A stretch of DNA of 7,256 nucleotides from Bacteroidota bacterium (GCA_008501835.1 QQUB01000711.1:1-7256), one strand, 5' to 3'; positions 1-6,483 are shown, numbered from the stretch's first letter. The notes: generated by a model from the letters alone, not told the origin. Translations and numbers: made by a program.

Positions 1-589
1 AAAGGGTAATATCATTCCCGGCAAAAACATTTACAACACAGCCGTCACAAATAATGAAATCGGAAGCCTGGTTGGGAGCAGTCCCATCAAATGTAAGCGA
101 CATAGGACCTCCGTCACTGCTGTAATCGTTCACCAGGATAAAATAGGTTTCTCCGGGCTGTACGACAAGTGCGGGCTCATAACCACTGTTGGTTCCTGTA
201 CTCGACAACCCTGCAATATCTGAAGCGGAAAAATTACAGACAATCGGCAACCCCAGGTTACTACAATCAGGATTAGGACCCCACATAGCAAAGTCGGTAT
301 CAACAGGTGTACCTACGGAAGTGGCCGTAAATTCCAAAAGGGAATTTGCTGGCATGGAGACATCAAATTCGATCTCCAGCCAATAGGAGTTATCTTCTTC
401 CGATAAAAGGCACCCTTCACTATTATTGGGACTGGCAAAATCATCAATATTACCTATCCCGGATGGATCCATTATTATCTGGCTATCATCGCAAATAGGA
501 ACTGCTGAACTACAGTCACCTTGTGAAATGGCGTGGAAAGAAATAAAAAGGAAAAGAATTACAAGAAGTAAATTGTAGCTTTTTTTCAT
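1..589 (-). CDS. Secreted protein, N-terminal part only (probable type IX-secreted, gliding-associated type)
   Basis: An open frame starts at ATG 589-587 and stays open to the left edge, so only 196 residues are visible. Residues 1-23 form a signal peptide: MKK, a hydrophobic core at about 7-19, and the AISQ ending common in Bacteroidota; the mature chain would begin near Gly24. The visible domain (about 25-175) has cysteines at 26, 33, 60, 109, 118, 181 and 184, a GIGNIDD segment (44-50), NSYWLEIEF (67-75), a DTDFAMWGP stretch (98-106) and PGETYFILV (145-153). It ends in a VFAGNDITL segment (188-196) of the kind that leads into PKD/SprB-like repeats. From recalled family patterns, such N-terminal domains sit on large multidomain surface proteins with a C-terminal type IX sorting domain. 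That end is outside the window, so the sorting type and role are inference. No Shine-Dalgarno sequence precedes the ATG. The gene is divergent from mqnE. Confidence 0.8.
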   Translation of the reverse strand, partial: MKKSYNLLLVILFLFISFHAISQGDCSSAVPICDDSQIIMDPSGIGNIDDFASPNNSEGCLLSEEDNSYWLEIEFDVSMPANSLLEFTATSVGTPVDTDFAMWGPNPDCSNLGLPIVCNFSASDIAGLSSTGTNSGYEPALVVQPGETYFILVNDYSSDGGPMSLTFDGTAPNQASDFIICDGCVVNVFAGNDITL

Positions 590-1024
590 AACAAATTATA
601 AGTGCTGATAATTTTCCGGAGGGATAACCTTCCGACATTCTTTCAAAATTGATACAATAAACTCCCATTCTGATAACATCACGGAAAAAGAGAAAACCGT
701 TCACCGGGTTCTCTTAACATCCATCAGAATAGAGCCAATAAAGTTTTCGAATGGAAAGGGTGAAAATTAATTTAAGAGCACGTATAAAAGTTATGTAAAT
801 AAAAATTCACACAAATTTATCAGGTTTAACACCTAAAAATTTAAAAAATTTAAATTGTTTTTTTCTTCTAGCCGACAATATCCAAAAAAAAGGAAAACCG
901 TAAGGGTAGTTTTATTCAATAATTATCGCTTCATTTTAAATTAATAAATGAAACTGACGAATAAAGCCTTCTCGTTTTGTTGTATGTTATTCCTACCCGG
1001 TCAAAGTCCGTTAACAGATCATCA

Positions 1025-1054
1025 AATGGACCATTCGGAACGACCAATTTGGTC
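1025..1054. repeat. Two adjacent odd-centred palindromes
   Basis: AATGG-A-CCATT (1025-1035) and GACCAA-T-TTGGTC (1042-1054) are both perfect inverted repeats around a single central base, with centres 18 bases apart. Two further perfect palindromes follow, TCCGGA at 1082-1087 and GCCCGGGC at 1101-1108. They could be binding sites for dimeric regulators or part of a structured transcript. Nothing in the sequence identifies a partner. Confidence 0.4.
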
Positions 1055-1262
1055 TATCACCTGCTAAAACCCAATAGATTCTCCGGACCAGGATTTCGCT
1101 GCCCGGGCTCAAAATTTTTCATCTCCCGGACTTGGTTAGCAAACATAACAGAAAATTAACACTCCAGAAAAGTTTTAACAAAAAAACGGAATATAATTTT
1201 TTTCATCCAGAGCTATTCCCGAAGTTTTTCAACTATTATTATTACACCAGTGTTCTTTAGTG

Positions 1263-1270
1263 TAGTTTTG
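1263..1270 (+). promoter_or_regulatory. Possible -7 box upstream of mqnE
   Basis: TAGTTTTG matches the Bacteroidota -7 consensus TAnnTTTG exactly and would give a leader of about 65 bases. No TTG is found 17-23 bases upstream, so only half of the promoter is supported. In AT-rich DNA such a box occurs by chance roughly once per one to two kilobases. Confidence 0.3.
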
Positions 1271-1292
1271 CATTTTTGAGCGCAAAAAAATA

Positions 1293-1314
1293 ACTTTCAA
1301 TTATTATTGAAAAT
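1293..1314. repeat. Leader element shared with gap (copy 1), with 7-base hairpin
   Basis: This 22-base stretch, ending 26 bases before the mqnE start, matches 4133-4154 upstream of gap at 19 of 22 positions, with the first ten bases (ACTTTCAATT) identical. It contains a perfect inverted repeat, TTTCAAT (1295-1301) and ATTGAAA (1306-1312), around a 4-base loop. No T run follows, so it is not a terminator. It could be an operator or an untranslated-region element, or coincidence in AT-rich leaders. Confidence 0.35.
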
Positions 1315-1336
1315 TACGAAATTGATTTTAACTTTG
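1307..1336 (+). promoter_or_regulatory. Candidate complete promoter abutting the mqnE start codon
   Basis: TTG at 1307-1309, a 19-base spacer and TAACTTTG at 1329-1336 fit the Bacteroidota pattern TTG-N17-23-TAnnTTTG exactly. The box ends four bases before the ATG, so transcription would begin at or very near the start codon and give a leaderless or nearly leaderless mqnE message. The TTG lies in the right arm of the hairpin at 1295-1312. This is a sequence match only; the upstream box at 1263-1270 is the alternative. Confidence 0.4.
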
Positions 1337-1340
1337 AGTT

Positions 1341-2540
1341 ATGCAAACCACAATAGATCTCGGAACACTTATCAATGACAAAAACCTAGCAGGGGATTTA
1401 AAAGCAATTGCCAAAAAAGTTCAAAAAGGCGAACGCATCACAACTGATGAAGGTATATTGTTGTACGAAAAAGGTCCCTTGTCCTTCGTAGGAACTTTAG
1501 CAAACTTTATCAGGCATCAAAAACACGGTAAAACAACCTGGTTCAATCGCAATTTCCATGTGGAACCTACCAACGTTTGTCTTTACACCTGTAAGTTCTG
1601 TTCATATTCCAGAATGATCAAACAAAGAAGCGACGGCTGGGAATACACCCTGGAAGAGGTGATAGATATGGTCAAGAAATATGATGATCAGCCAGTTACC
1701 GAGGTGCATATTGTCGGTGGTGTGCTTCCTCAGTATGACTTCGAATTTTATACTGATCTTTACAAGGCCATTAAGGCTCACAGACCCGAACTACATATCA
1801 AGGCTCTTACACCTGTTGAATATCACTATATTTTCAAAAAAGCCAAGATCAGTTATGAGGAAGGCATGAAAGCCATGCATGAGGCAGGGCTTGACTCTTT
1901 GCCGGGTGGCGGAGCAGAAATTTTTGATGAGCAATTGAGAGACGAAATAGCCGGTGGTAAATGCAGTTCTGATGAGTGGTTGAGGATTCATGAAATCTGG
2001 CATGAGATGGGACTAAGATCAAATGCCACCATACTCTATGGTCACCTGGAAACATTTGCCCATCGGATTGACCATATGAACCGCTTACGTGAATTGCAGG
2101 ATAAAACAGGTGGTTTCCAAACCTTCATCCCTCTGAAATTCAGGAATAAAAACAATGAAATGGCTCATGTTCCAGAAGTCAGTGTGATTGAAGACCTCAG
2201 GAATTATGCTATCAGCAGAATTTTTCTCGATAATTTCGAGCATATCAAAGCCTACTGGCCCATGATTGGTCGAACAACAGCTCAAATGTCCCTGGATTTT
2301 GGAGTTGATGACCTCGATGGCACCATTGACGATACAACAAAGATTTATTCAATGGCAGGTTCAGAAGAACAAAACCCGGCCATGAGTACGGAAGAATTGG
2401 TCAAAACAATCAGGAACTCAGGGTACGTTGCCAAGGAAAGAGATACACTCTATAATGTAGTAACCGACTATACTGATGTTCAATTTGAAGATGACAAATC
2501 CTACAAAGGGTATATGTCACTTCCTGTTGTCAATAATTAA
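1341..2540 (+). CDS. mqnE: Aminodeoxyfutalosine synthase (radical SAM), menaquinone biosynthesis
   Basis: This cytoplasmic radical SAM enzyme adds the 5'-deoxyadenosyl radical to 3-[(1-carboxyvinyl)oxy]benzoate, giving 6-amino-6-deoxyfutalosine and bicarbonate. The 399-residue length is close to that of known MqnE. The 4Fe-4S site is the CxxxCxxC motif C80-C84-C87, preceded by HVEPTN (73-78). Other signature segments are VHIVGGVLP (122-130), the AGLDSLPGGGAEIFDE stretch (182-197), YGHLET (233-238), DKTGGF (254-259) and GTIDDTTKIYSMAG (327-340). The related cyclase MqnC was considered. HVEPTN at the cluster, PLKFRN (264-269) rather than a PWTFQP-type segment, and the GTIDDT region fit MqnE better. 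The ATG at 1341 gives an N terminus like that of homologues, with no Shine-Dalgarno sequence. The gene leads a tight cluster; its stop is 2 bases before mqnA. Confidence 0.93.
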   Translation: MQTTIDLGTLINDKNLAGDLKAIAKKVQKGERITTDEGILLYEKGPLSFVGTLANFIRHQKHGKTTWFNRNFHVEPTNVCLYTCKFCSYSRMIKQRSDGWEYTLEEVIDMVKKYDDQPVTEVHIVGGVLPQYDFEFYTDLYKAIKAHRPELHIKALTPVEYHYIFKKAKISYEEGMKAMHEAGLDSLPGGGAEIFDEQLRDEIAGGKCSSDEWLRIHEIWHEMGLRSNATILYGHLETFAHRIDHMNRLRELQDKTGGFQTFIPLKFRNKNNEMAHVPEVSVIEDLRNYAISRIFLDNFEHIKAYWPMIGRTTAQMSLDFGVDDLDGTIDDTTKIYSMAGSEEQNPAMSTEELVKTIRNSGYVAKERDTLYNVVTDYTDVQFEDDKSYKGYMSLPVVNN

Positions 2541-2542
2541 TT

Positions 2543-3319
2543 ATGGACAAAATCAAAGTCACGGCAGTTAGCTATCTCAATACCAAACCATTGTTATACG
2601 GTATTTTGAACAGCGAAATTGCAGACCAAATAGACCTTCATCTTGATATCCCCTCCGTTTGTGCCAAAAAGCTGAATTCCGGTGAAGCAGATCTTGGGCT
2701 CATACCCGTTGCTGCCATTCCGGAACTGGCCAACCCGGAAATTATTTCCAGCTTTTGCATCGGCACCAATGGCAGCGTTAAAACTGTCTGTATCTACGGT
2801 CAGTGCCCTATCGAAGAAATGGAGTCCATTTATCTTGATTTTCATTCCAGAACTTCTGTAGAACTTACCAGGTTACTGCTCAGGGATTATTGGAAATTAA
2901 ACCCAGAATTGATTCCGGCTTCTCCCGGATATATCGATCAGATAAAAGATAAAAAGGGTGGGCTTGTTATCGGTGACAGAACAATAGGTCTTGACCAGAA
3001 GTATCCCTTTGTTTATGATCTTGGCGAAACCTGGAAAGCCCATACTGGATTGCCTTTTGTTTTTGCTGCCTGGGTTAGTAATCGTCCCCTTCCGGAATCT
3101 TTTATTAATGGCTTCAACGAGGCTATGAAAAAAGGGGTTATGGCAATTCCTGAACTCATCCTGATAATCCCGGAACAGGAATTTGATCTTGAACACTATT
3201 TTACGCATAATATCAGTTACGAACTGGATATGAAAAAACGGGAAAGCCTAACGATTTTCCTAAACTCTATTACCGGTGGTGTTCTTCCGGAAACAACCAA
3301 AAACAGTCTCGTTTGTTGA
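2543..3319 (+). CDS. mqnA: Chorismate dehydratase, menaquinone biosynthesis
   Basis: MqnA removes water from chorismate to form 3-[(1-carboxyvinyl)oxy]benzoate, the committed first step of the futalosine pathway and the substrate of the MqnE encoded just upstream. The 258-residue protein has the periplasmic-binding-protein-like MqnA/MqnD fold, without a signal peptide. Visible signatures are VSYLNTKPL (9-17), the SGEADLGLIPVAAIPEL stretch (46-62), GSVKTVCIY (77-85), SRTSVELTRLLL (102-113), VIGDRTIGL (142-150) and the DLGETWKAHTGLPFVFAAW block (159-177). MqnD, which acts later, belongs to the same superfamily; the SYLNTKPL start and LVIGDRT segment favour MqnA. The start lies 2 bases after the mqnE stop, implying translational coupling. 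The remaining genes of the route (mqnB, mqnC, mqnD) are not in this window. Confidence 0.9.
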   Translation: MDKIKVTAVSYLNTKPLLYGILNSEIADQIDLHLDIPSVCAKKLNSGEADLGLIPVAAIPELANPEIISSFCIGTNGSVKTVCIYGQCPIEEMESIYLDFHSRTSVELTRLLLRDYWKLNPELIPASPGYIDQIKDKKGGLVIGDRTIGLDQKYPFVYDLGETWKAHTGLPFVFAAWVSNRPLPESFINGFNEAMKKGVMAIPELILIIPEQEFDLEHYFTHNISYELDMKKRESLTIFLNSITGGVLPETTKNSLVC

Positions 3320-3348
3320 TACAATAACAAACTAATAACTGGCAGATC

Positions 3349-3888
3349 ATGAATTACGAACTAGCTACGCTTGGTGGAGGATGCTTCTGGTGTTTGGAGG
3401 CCGTTTATCAACAACTGGAAGGTGTCGAATCTGTTGTTTCCGGATACGCTGGTGGAACAGCGGAAACTGCTAATTACAGGGATGTGTGTTCCGGGACAAC
3501 AGATCATGCCGAAGTTATTCAAATCAAATACAACAAGGAAAAAATAAGTTTTGGAGAGATTCTCGACATTTTCTGGACTATTCATGATCCAACTACGCTC
3601 AATCGACAGGGAAATGACGTTGGGCCTCAATATCGTTCAGCTATTTTTTATCATGATGAAAATCAAAAGATAATTGCCGAACAATCAGCAAACGAAATAG
3701 CCCCTAAAATCTGGGATGATCCTATCACCACCGAAATAACTTCACTGAAAGAGTTCTTTCCAGGGGAAACTTATCACCAAAACTATTATGCCAAAACAGG
3801 AAGCCGTAACCCTTATTGCACTTTTGTCATTACACCAAAAGTAACTAAGTTCAGAAAGCAATTTGCAGATAGACTTAAGAAGTCCTGA
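3349..3888 (+). CDS. msrA: Peptide-methionine (S)-S-oxide reductase
   Basis: MsrA reduces the S form of methionine sulfoxide in proteins, and the free amino acid, using thioredoxin-type reductants. The 179 residues contain GGGCFWCLEAVYQ (9-21) with catalytic Cys12, GYAGG (32-36), the acidic residue of HAEVIQI (Glu54), GNDVGPQYRS (88-97), FFPGETYHQNYY (136-147), and Cys157 in the PYC position expected for the resolving cysteine. There is no further C-terminal cysteine for a two-step relay, so a single resolving cysteine is likely (inference). The protein has no signal peptide and is predicted to be cytoplasmic. It starts 29 bases after mqnA with no visible terminator between, so co-transcription with the mqn genes is likely. 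A functional link to menaquinone is not shown. No clear terminator follows it. Confidence 0.95.
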   Translation: MNYELATLGGGCFWCLEAVYQQLEGVESVVSGYAGGTAETANYRDVCSGTTDHAEVIQIKYNKEKISFGEILDIFWTIHDPTTLNRQGNDVGPQYRSAIFYHDENQKIIAEQSANEIAPKIWDDPITTEITSLKEFFPGETYHQNYYAKTGSRNPYCTFVITPKVTKFRKQFADRLKKS

Positions 3889-4090
3889 TTCCTCCCGCAA
3901 AACCGCAAAAAAAACCACTCTTTTCAGTTGGATTTCGTAAAAAAGAAAAACTTTGACCTTCCCCTGTCAAGGGAATACCTATACCTATATATTCACTTCC
4001 CATCCTACCCTAAATTGAGTAGTGTAAAACCCCGAAAAAATACCTCACTTATTTAGTTAGTTTAGATTCTAAAATAATTACTTTTTTTTG
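3889..4090. other. Intergenic region after msrA
   Basis: No gene is seen. Short competing inverted repeats lie at 3953-3975 (TTGAC/GTCAA, and TTCCC/GGGAA), and a short direct repeat of TACCTA occurs near 3976. None is followed by a T run, so I cannot place the terminator of the mqn-msrA transcript. Confidence 0.4.
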
Positions 4091-4098
4091 TAAATTTG
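4091..4098 (+). promoter_or_regulatory. Candidate -7 box of the gap promoter
   Basis: TAAATTTG matches TAnnTTTG exactly and would start transcription near 4103-4106, leaving a leader of about 60 bases before gap. No TTG stands 17-23 bases upstream, so the -33 element is not recognisable. The match is helped by its position and by the palindrome directly downstream. Confidence 0.45.
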
Positions 4099-4102
4099 TG
4101 TT

Positions 4103-4115
4103 GCAATTGAATTGC
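4103..4115. promoter_or_regulatory. Palindrome at the predicted gap transcription start (candidate operator)
   Basis: GCAATT-G-AATTGC is a perfect inverted repeat of two 6-base arms around one central base. It begins 5 bases downstream of the candidate -7 box, where a repressor dimer would block initiation. The cognate regulator is not in the window. The regulatory role is inferred from symmetry and position only. Confidence 0.4.
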
Positions 4116-4132
4116 GTTTGTGTTATTTTTAC

Positions 4133-4154
4133 ACTTTCAATTTTTAATTAAAAT
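4133..4154. repeat. Leader element shared with mqnE (copy 2)
   Basis: It matches 1293-1314 at 19 of 22 positions and ends 12 bases before the gap start codon. It overlaps a perfect 12-base palindrome, TTTTAATTAAAA. The hairpin of copy 1 is not conserved here: the arms differ at two positions. Confidence 0.3.
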
Positions 4155-4166
4155 CAACTTCGTACC

Positions 4167-5168
4167 ATGTCAAAAAAAATAGCAATCAACGGGTTTGGCC
4201 GCATTGGTCGTTTAACACTTAGAAACCTGCTCCTCAAAGACGATATTGAGGTCGTTGCCATCAACGATTTAACCGATAACGCAACACTGGCTCACTTGTT
4301 TAAATATGACTCTGCTCAGGGTCCTTTCGAAGGAACTGTTGAATCCACTGACGATGCTTTGATCATCAATGGAAAATCAATCCATGCTTCTGCTGAAAGA
4401 GATCCGGAAAAACTTCCATGGGCTGAATTAGGTGTTGACCTGGTTTTGGAATGCACGGGAATATTCCGTACTAAAGAATCAGCTGGCAAACACCTTACAG
4501 CGGGTGCAAAAGATGTATTGCTCTCTGCTCCTGGAAAGGGTGATGGTATCCAAACAATTGTATTGGGTGTAAATGGTGAAGATCTGGACCGTCGTCATAA
4601 TGTATTCTCCAATGCTTCCTGTACTACTAACTGTCTGGCACCTGTAGCCAAGATCCTCTGTGAAAACTGGGGAGTTGAGGTTGGGTCAATGACTACAATC
4701 CATGCTTACACTGGAGATCAGCGCATTCAGGATGCTCCTCACAGTGACCTTCGTCGTGCACGTGCAGCAGCTTTTAACATGATACCAACAAGTACCGGTG
4801 CTGCAAAAGCTGTTGGAAAAGTTGTTCCGGAAATTGATGATAAATTATTTGCCATTGCGATGCGTGTTCCTACCATCACTGGTTCTGTAATCGAGCTTAA
4901 CGTGGTTCTGGAGAAAGATACAACAGTCGAGGAAGTAAATGCTAAGTTCAAGGCAGCCGCTGAAAGTGGACCAATGAAAGGCATTTTGCAATACACTGAG
5001 GATCCAATCGTATCCAGTGACATCGTTCGCAGCCCTTACTCTTCCATTTTTGACGCTGGATTAACAGACGTAAAAGGAAGAATGCTGAAAGTAGTCAGCT
5101 GGTATGACAACGAGGCCGGTTATTCCGCTCGTTTAGCCGATCTGGCTCACATAATTTGCACTAAGTAA
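4167..5168 (+). CDS. gap: Glyceraldehyde-3-phosphate dehydrogenase, type I
   Basis: This enzyme interconverts glyceraldehyde 3-phosphate and 1,3-bisphosphoglycerate, normally with NAD, in cytoplasmic glycolysis and gluconeogenesis. The 333-residue length is standard. The N-terminal Rossmann motif is INGFGRIGR (7-15), and Asp34 in the INDLTD segment (32-37) is the usual NAD-selecting acid. The catalytic segment SNASCTTNCLAP (148-159) carries nucleophile Cys152, with the general base His179 in TTIHAYTGDQ (176-185). The phosphate-binding stretch RRARAAAFNMIPTSTGAAKA (196-215) and the C-terminal SWYDNEAGYS (311-320) are intact. At the position filled by Leu in many strictly NAD-dependent enzymes (before the Pro of the PHSDLRRAR segment) this protein has Ala190, so cofactor preference is not settled by sequence alone. 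It is probably transcribed alone, given the terminator just downstream; pgk follows. Confidence 0.96.
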   Translation: MSKKIAINGFGRIGRLTLRNLLLKDDIEVVAINDLTDNATLAHLFKYDSAQGPFEGTVESTDDALIINGKSIHASAERDPEKLPWAELGVDLVLECTGIFRTKESAGKHLTAGAKDVLLSAPGKGDGIQTIVLGVNGEDLDRRHNVFSNASCTTNCLAPVAKILCENWGVEVGSMTTIHAYTGDQRIQDAPHSDLRRARAAAFNMIPTSTGAAKAVGKVVPEIDDKLFAIAMRVPTITGSVIELNVVLEKDTTVEEVNAKFKAAAESGPMKGILQYTEDPIVSSDIVRSPYSSIFDAGLTDVKGRMLKVVSWYDNEAGYSARLADLAHIICTK

Positions 5169-5183
5169 TAAAACTCAATAACA

Positions 5184-5223
5184 GGAAGGAATTTCGGACC
5201 ACCGGGATTCCTTCCTTTTTTTT
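5184..5223 (+). terminator. Strong intrinsic terminator after gap
   Basis: A 9-base perfect stem, GGAAGGAAT (5184-5192) with ATTCCTTCC (5207-5215), encloses a 14-base loop that can pair further (CGG with CCG). It is followed directly by eight T residues (5216-5223). It begins 16 bases after the gap stop codon and should largely separate gap transcription from pgk. Confidence 0.9.
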
Positions 5224-5230
5224 AACCAGG

Positions 5231-5238
5231 TACCTTTG
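5231..5238 (+). promoter_or_regulatory. Candidate -7 box of the pgk promoter
   Basis: TACCTTTG is an exact TAnnTTTG match lying 7 bases after the T run of the gap terminator. It predicts a leader of about 35-40 bases before the pgk ATG at 5281. The -33 region would fall inside the terminator, and no TTG is seen there. The box covers an in-frame TTG codon (5236-5238), which argues against that codon as the pgk start. Confidence 0.45.
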
Positions 5239-5280
5239 AGCCAATTTGGTTATTGTACCTGTATGTTAATTTTCAAACTC

Positions 5281-6483
5281 ATGAATCTGGAATTTAAAGA
5301 TAAAAGGGCTTTGGTACGGGTGGATTTCAATGTACCCCTCAATGAAAATTTTGAGATTACTGATGACACCCGAATGCGGAAGGCTTTGCCTACCATAAAG
5401 GCCATCCTTGAGAAGGGAGGATCAGTGGTATTGATGTCTCATTTGGGCCGTCCTCTCAAAAAACTGAAAGATGATGGCAGTATCAATGTCGAAAAATTCA
5501 CTTTGAAGCATCTCGTGGGCCATTTGTCTGACCTTACCGGAGTAAAGGTTAAATTCTGTCCGGAAACTGTAGGCGGACAAGCAGAAGCGATGAGTGCAGA
5601 TCTCAGGCCTGGAGAAATCCTTCTCCTGGAAAATACTCGCTTCAATAATGGAGAGAAAAAAGGAGATAAGGATTTTGCAGAACAATTATCCGTACTGGGT
5701 GATGTTTATGTTAATGACGCCTTTGGAACAGCTCACAGAGCCCATGCTTCTACTGCCGTGGTAGCTGATTTCTTTGCCAAGGACAAAAAATCCTTTGGGT
5801 TCCTGATGGAAGCTGAGATCCTTAATGCCAATAAAGTGCTCAACAACCCTGAAAGGCCGTTAACGGCTATTTCCGGAGGAGCTAAGGTTTCTGACAAGAT
5901 TTTGTTGCTGGAAAGAATGCTTGAGTTTGTTGATAATTTGATCATAGGCGGAGGTATGGCTTACACATTCTTCAAAGCACAGGGAGGTAATGTAGGTAAT
6001 TCTCTTGTTGAAGAAGACAAGCTGGATCTTGCGCTTGAATTATTGAAAAAAGCGAAAGCCAAAGGAGTCAAAATCTGTTTACCTGAAGATTCTATCATTG
6101 CTGATAATTTTGCTAATGATGCCAATTCAGCCATCAAATCCAATATGGAAATTCCAGATGGATGGATGGGACTTGATATTGGACCAAAGGCGGTTGAGGA
6201 ATTTGGAAAGGTAATTGCCGAATCCAAAACACTATTATGGAACGGACCTATGGGTGTTTTTGAAATGAGTAATTTCGCGGGCGGCACTAAATCCGTCGCA
6301 GAACAAATTGCCAAAGCCACTAAAAATGGAGCCTTTTCATTAATCGGTGGTGGCGATTCTGTTGCCGCTATTAATCAGCTGGAACTGGCAGATGACGTGA
6401 GTTATGTTTCCACGGGAGGAGGAGCTATGCTCGAATTTCTCGAAGGAAAGGATCTGCCCGGAATTGCAGCTATTGAAGGCTAG
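5281..6483 (+). CDS. pgk: Phosphoglycerate kinase
   Basis: Pgk transfers phosphate between 1,3-bisphosphoglycerate and ADP, the step after Gap, in the cytoplasm. Starting at ATG 5281 the protein is 400 residues, the usual bacterial length, and begins MNLEFKDKRALVRVDFN, aligning with the family N terminus. In-frame starts at 5236 (TTG) and 5263 (ATG) would add non-homologous residues. Motifs: VRVDFNVP (12-19), SHLGRP (53-58), LLLENTRF (114-121), DAFGTAHRAHAS (146-157), GGAKVSDK (199-206), IIGGGMA (221-227), WNGPMGVFE (320-328), the GGGDSVAA nucleotide-binding segment (356-363) and STGGGAMLEFLEGK (377-390). All expected signatures are present, so it should be active. Despite adjacency to gap it appears to have its own promoter behind the gap terminator. 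It ends in a terminator shared with the convergent rhodanese gene. Confidence 0.95.
   Translation: MNLEFKDKRALVRVDFNVPLNENFEITDDTRMRKALPTIKAILEKGGSVVLMSHLGRPLKKLKDDGSINVEKFTLKHLVGHLSDLTGVKVKFCPETVGGQAEAMSADLRPGEILLLENTRFNNGEKKGDKDFAEQLSVLGDVYVNDAFGTAHRAHASTAVVADFFAKDKKSFGFLMEAEILNANKVLNNPERPLTAISGGAKVSDKILLLERMLEFVDNLIIGGGMAYTFFKAQGGNVGNSLVEEDKLDLALELLKKAKAKGVKICLPEDSIIADNFANDANSAIKSNMEIPDGWMGLDIGPKAVEEFGKVIAESKTLLWNGPMGVFEMSNFAGGTKSVAEQIAKATKNGAFSLIGGGDSVAAINQLELADDVSYVSTGGGAMLEFLEGKDLPGIAAIEG

Larger units (their letters stand above)
590..1340. other. Long divergent intergenic region, no convincing gene
   Basis: This stretch lies between the start of the leftward secreted-protein gene and the start of mqnE. 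It is mostly very AT-rich, with A/T tracts around 830-860. A less AT-rich island at about 1000-1140 holds several short perfect palindromes. The only plus-strand frame of any length (977-1159, 60 codons) has no recognisable motif. I see no tRNA-like cloverleaf and no terminator-like hairpin with a T run. A perfect leftward TAnnTTTG box lies at 819-812 (TAAATTTG on the minus strand), but it would give a leader of about 220 bases for the secreted-protein gene and has no matching TTG, so it is weak. Rightward boxes are listed separately. Confidence 0.6.

Noticed and set aside
189..386. 65-codon plus-strand frame at the left end
   Set aside because: It is antisense to the secreted-protein gene, which has a signal peptide and family-like motifs; this frame has none.
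516..704. 62-codon minus-strand frame overlapping the secreted-protein start
   Set aside because: It overlaps the signal-peptide coding region in another frame, and its composition (rich in Phe, Tyr, Cys and Ser) is that of a chance frame.
977..1159. 60-codon plus-strand frame in the long intergenic region
   Set aside because: It has no recognisable motif, domain or hydrophobic segment and lies in a palindrome-rich patch. Chance frames of this length are common.
1341..2540. Reading the radical SAM gene as mqnC
   Set aside because: HVEPTN at the cluster, PLKFRN in the C-terminal half and the GTIDDTTKIYSMAG block fit MqnE better than MqnC, and the partner mqnA adjoins it.
3953..3975. Hairpin after msrA as its terminator
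   Set aside because: The arms are only five bases, compete with one another and are not followed by a T run.
5236..5280. Longer pgk frame from TTG at 5236, or from ATG at 5263
   Set aside because: The added residues do not resemble Pgk N termini, and the TTG lies inside the candidate promoter box. ATG 5281 gives a standard 400-residue protein.
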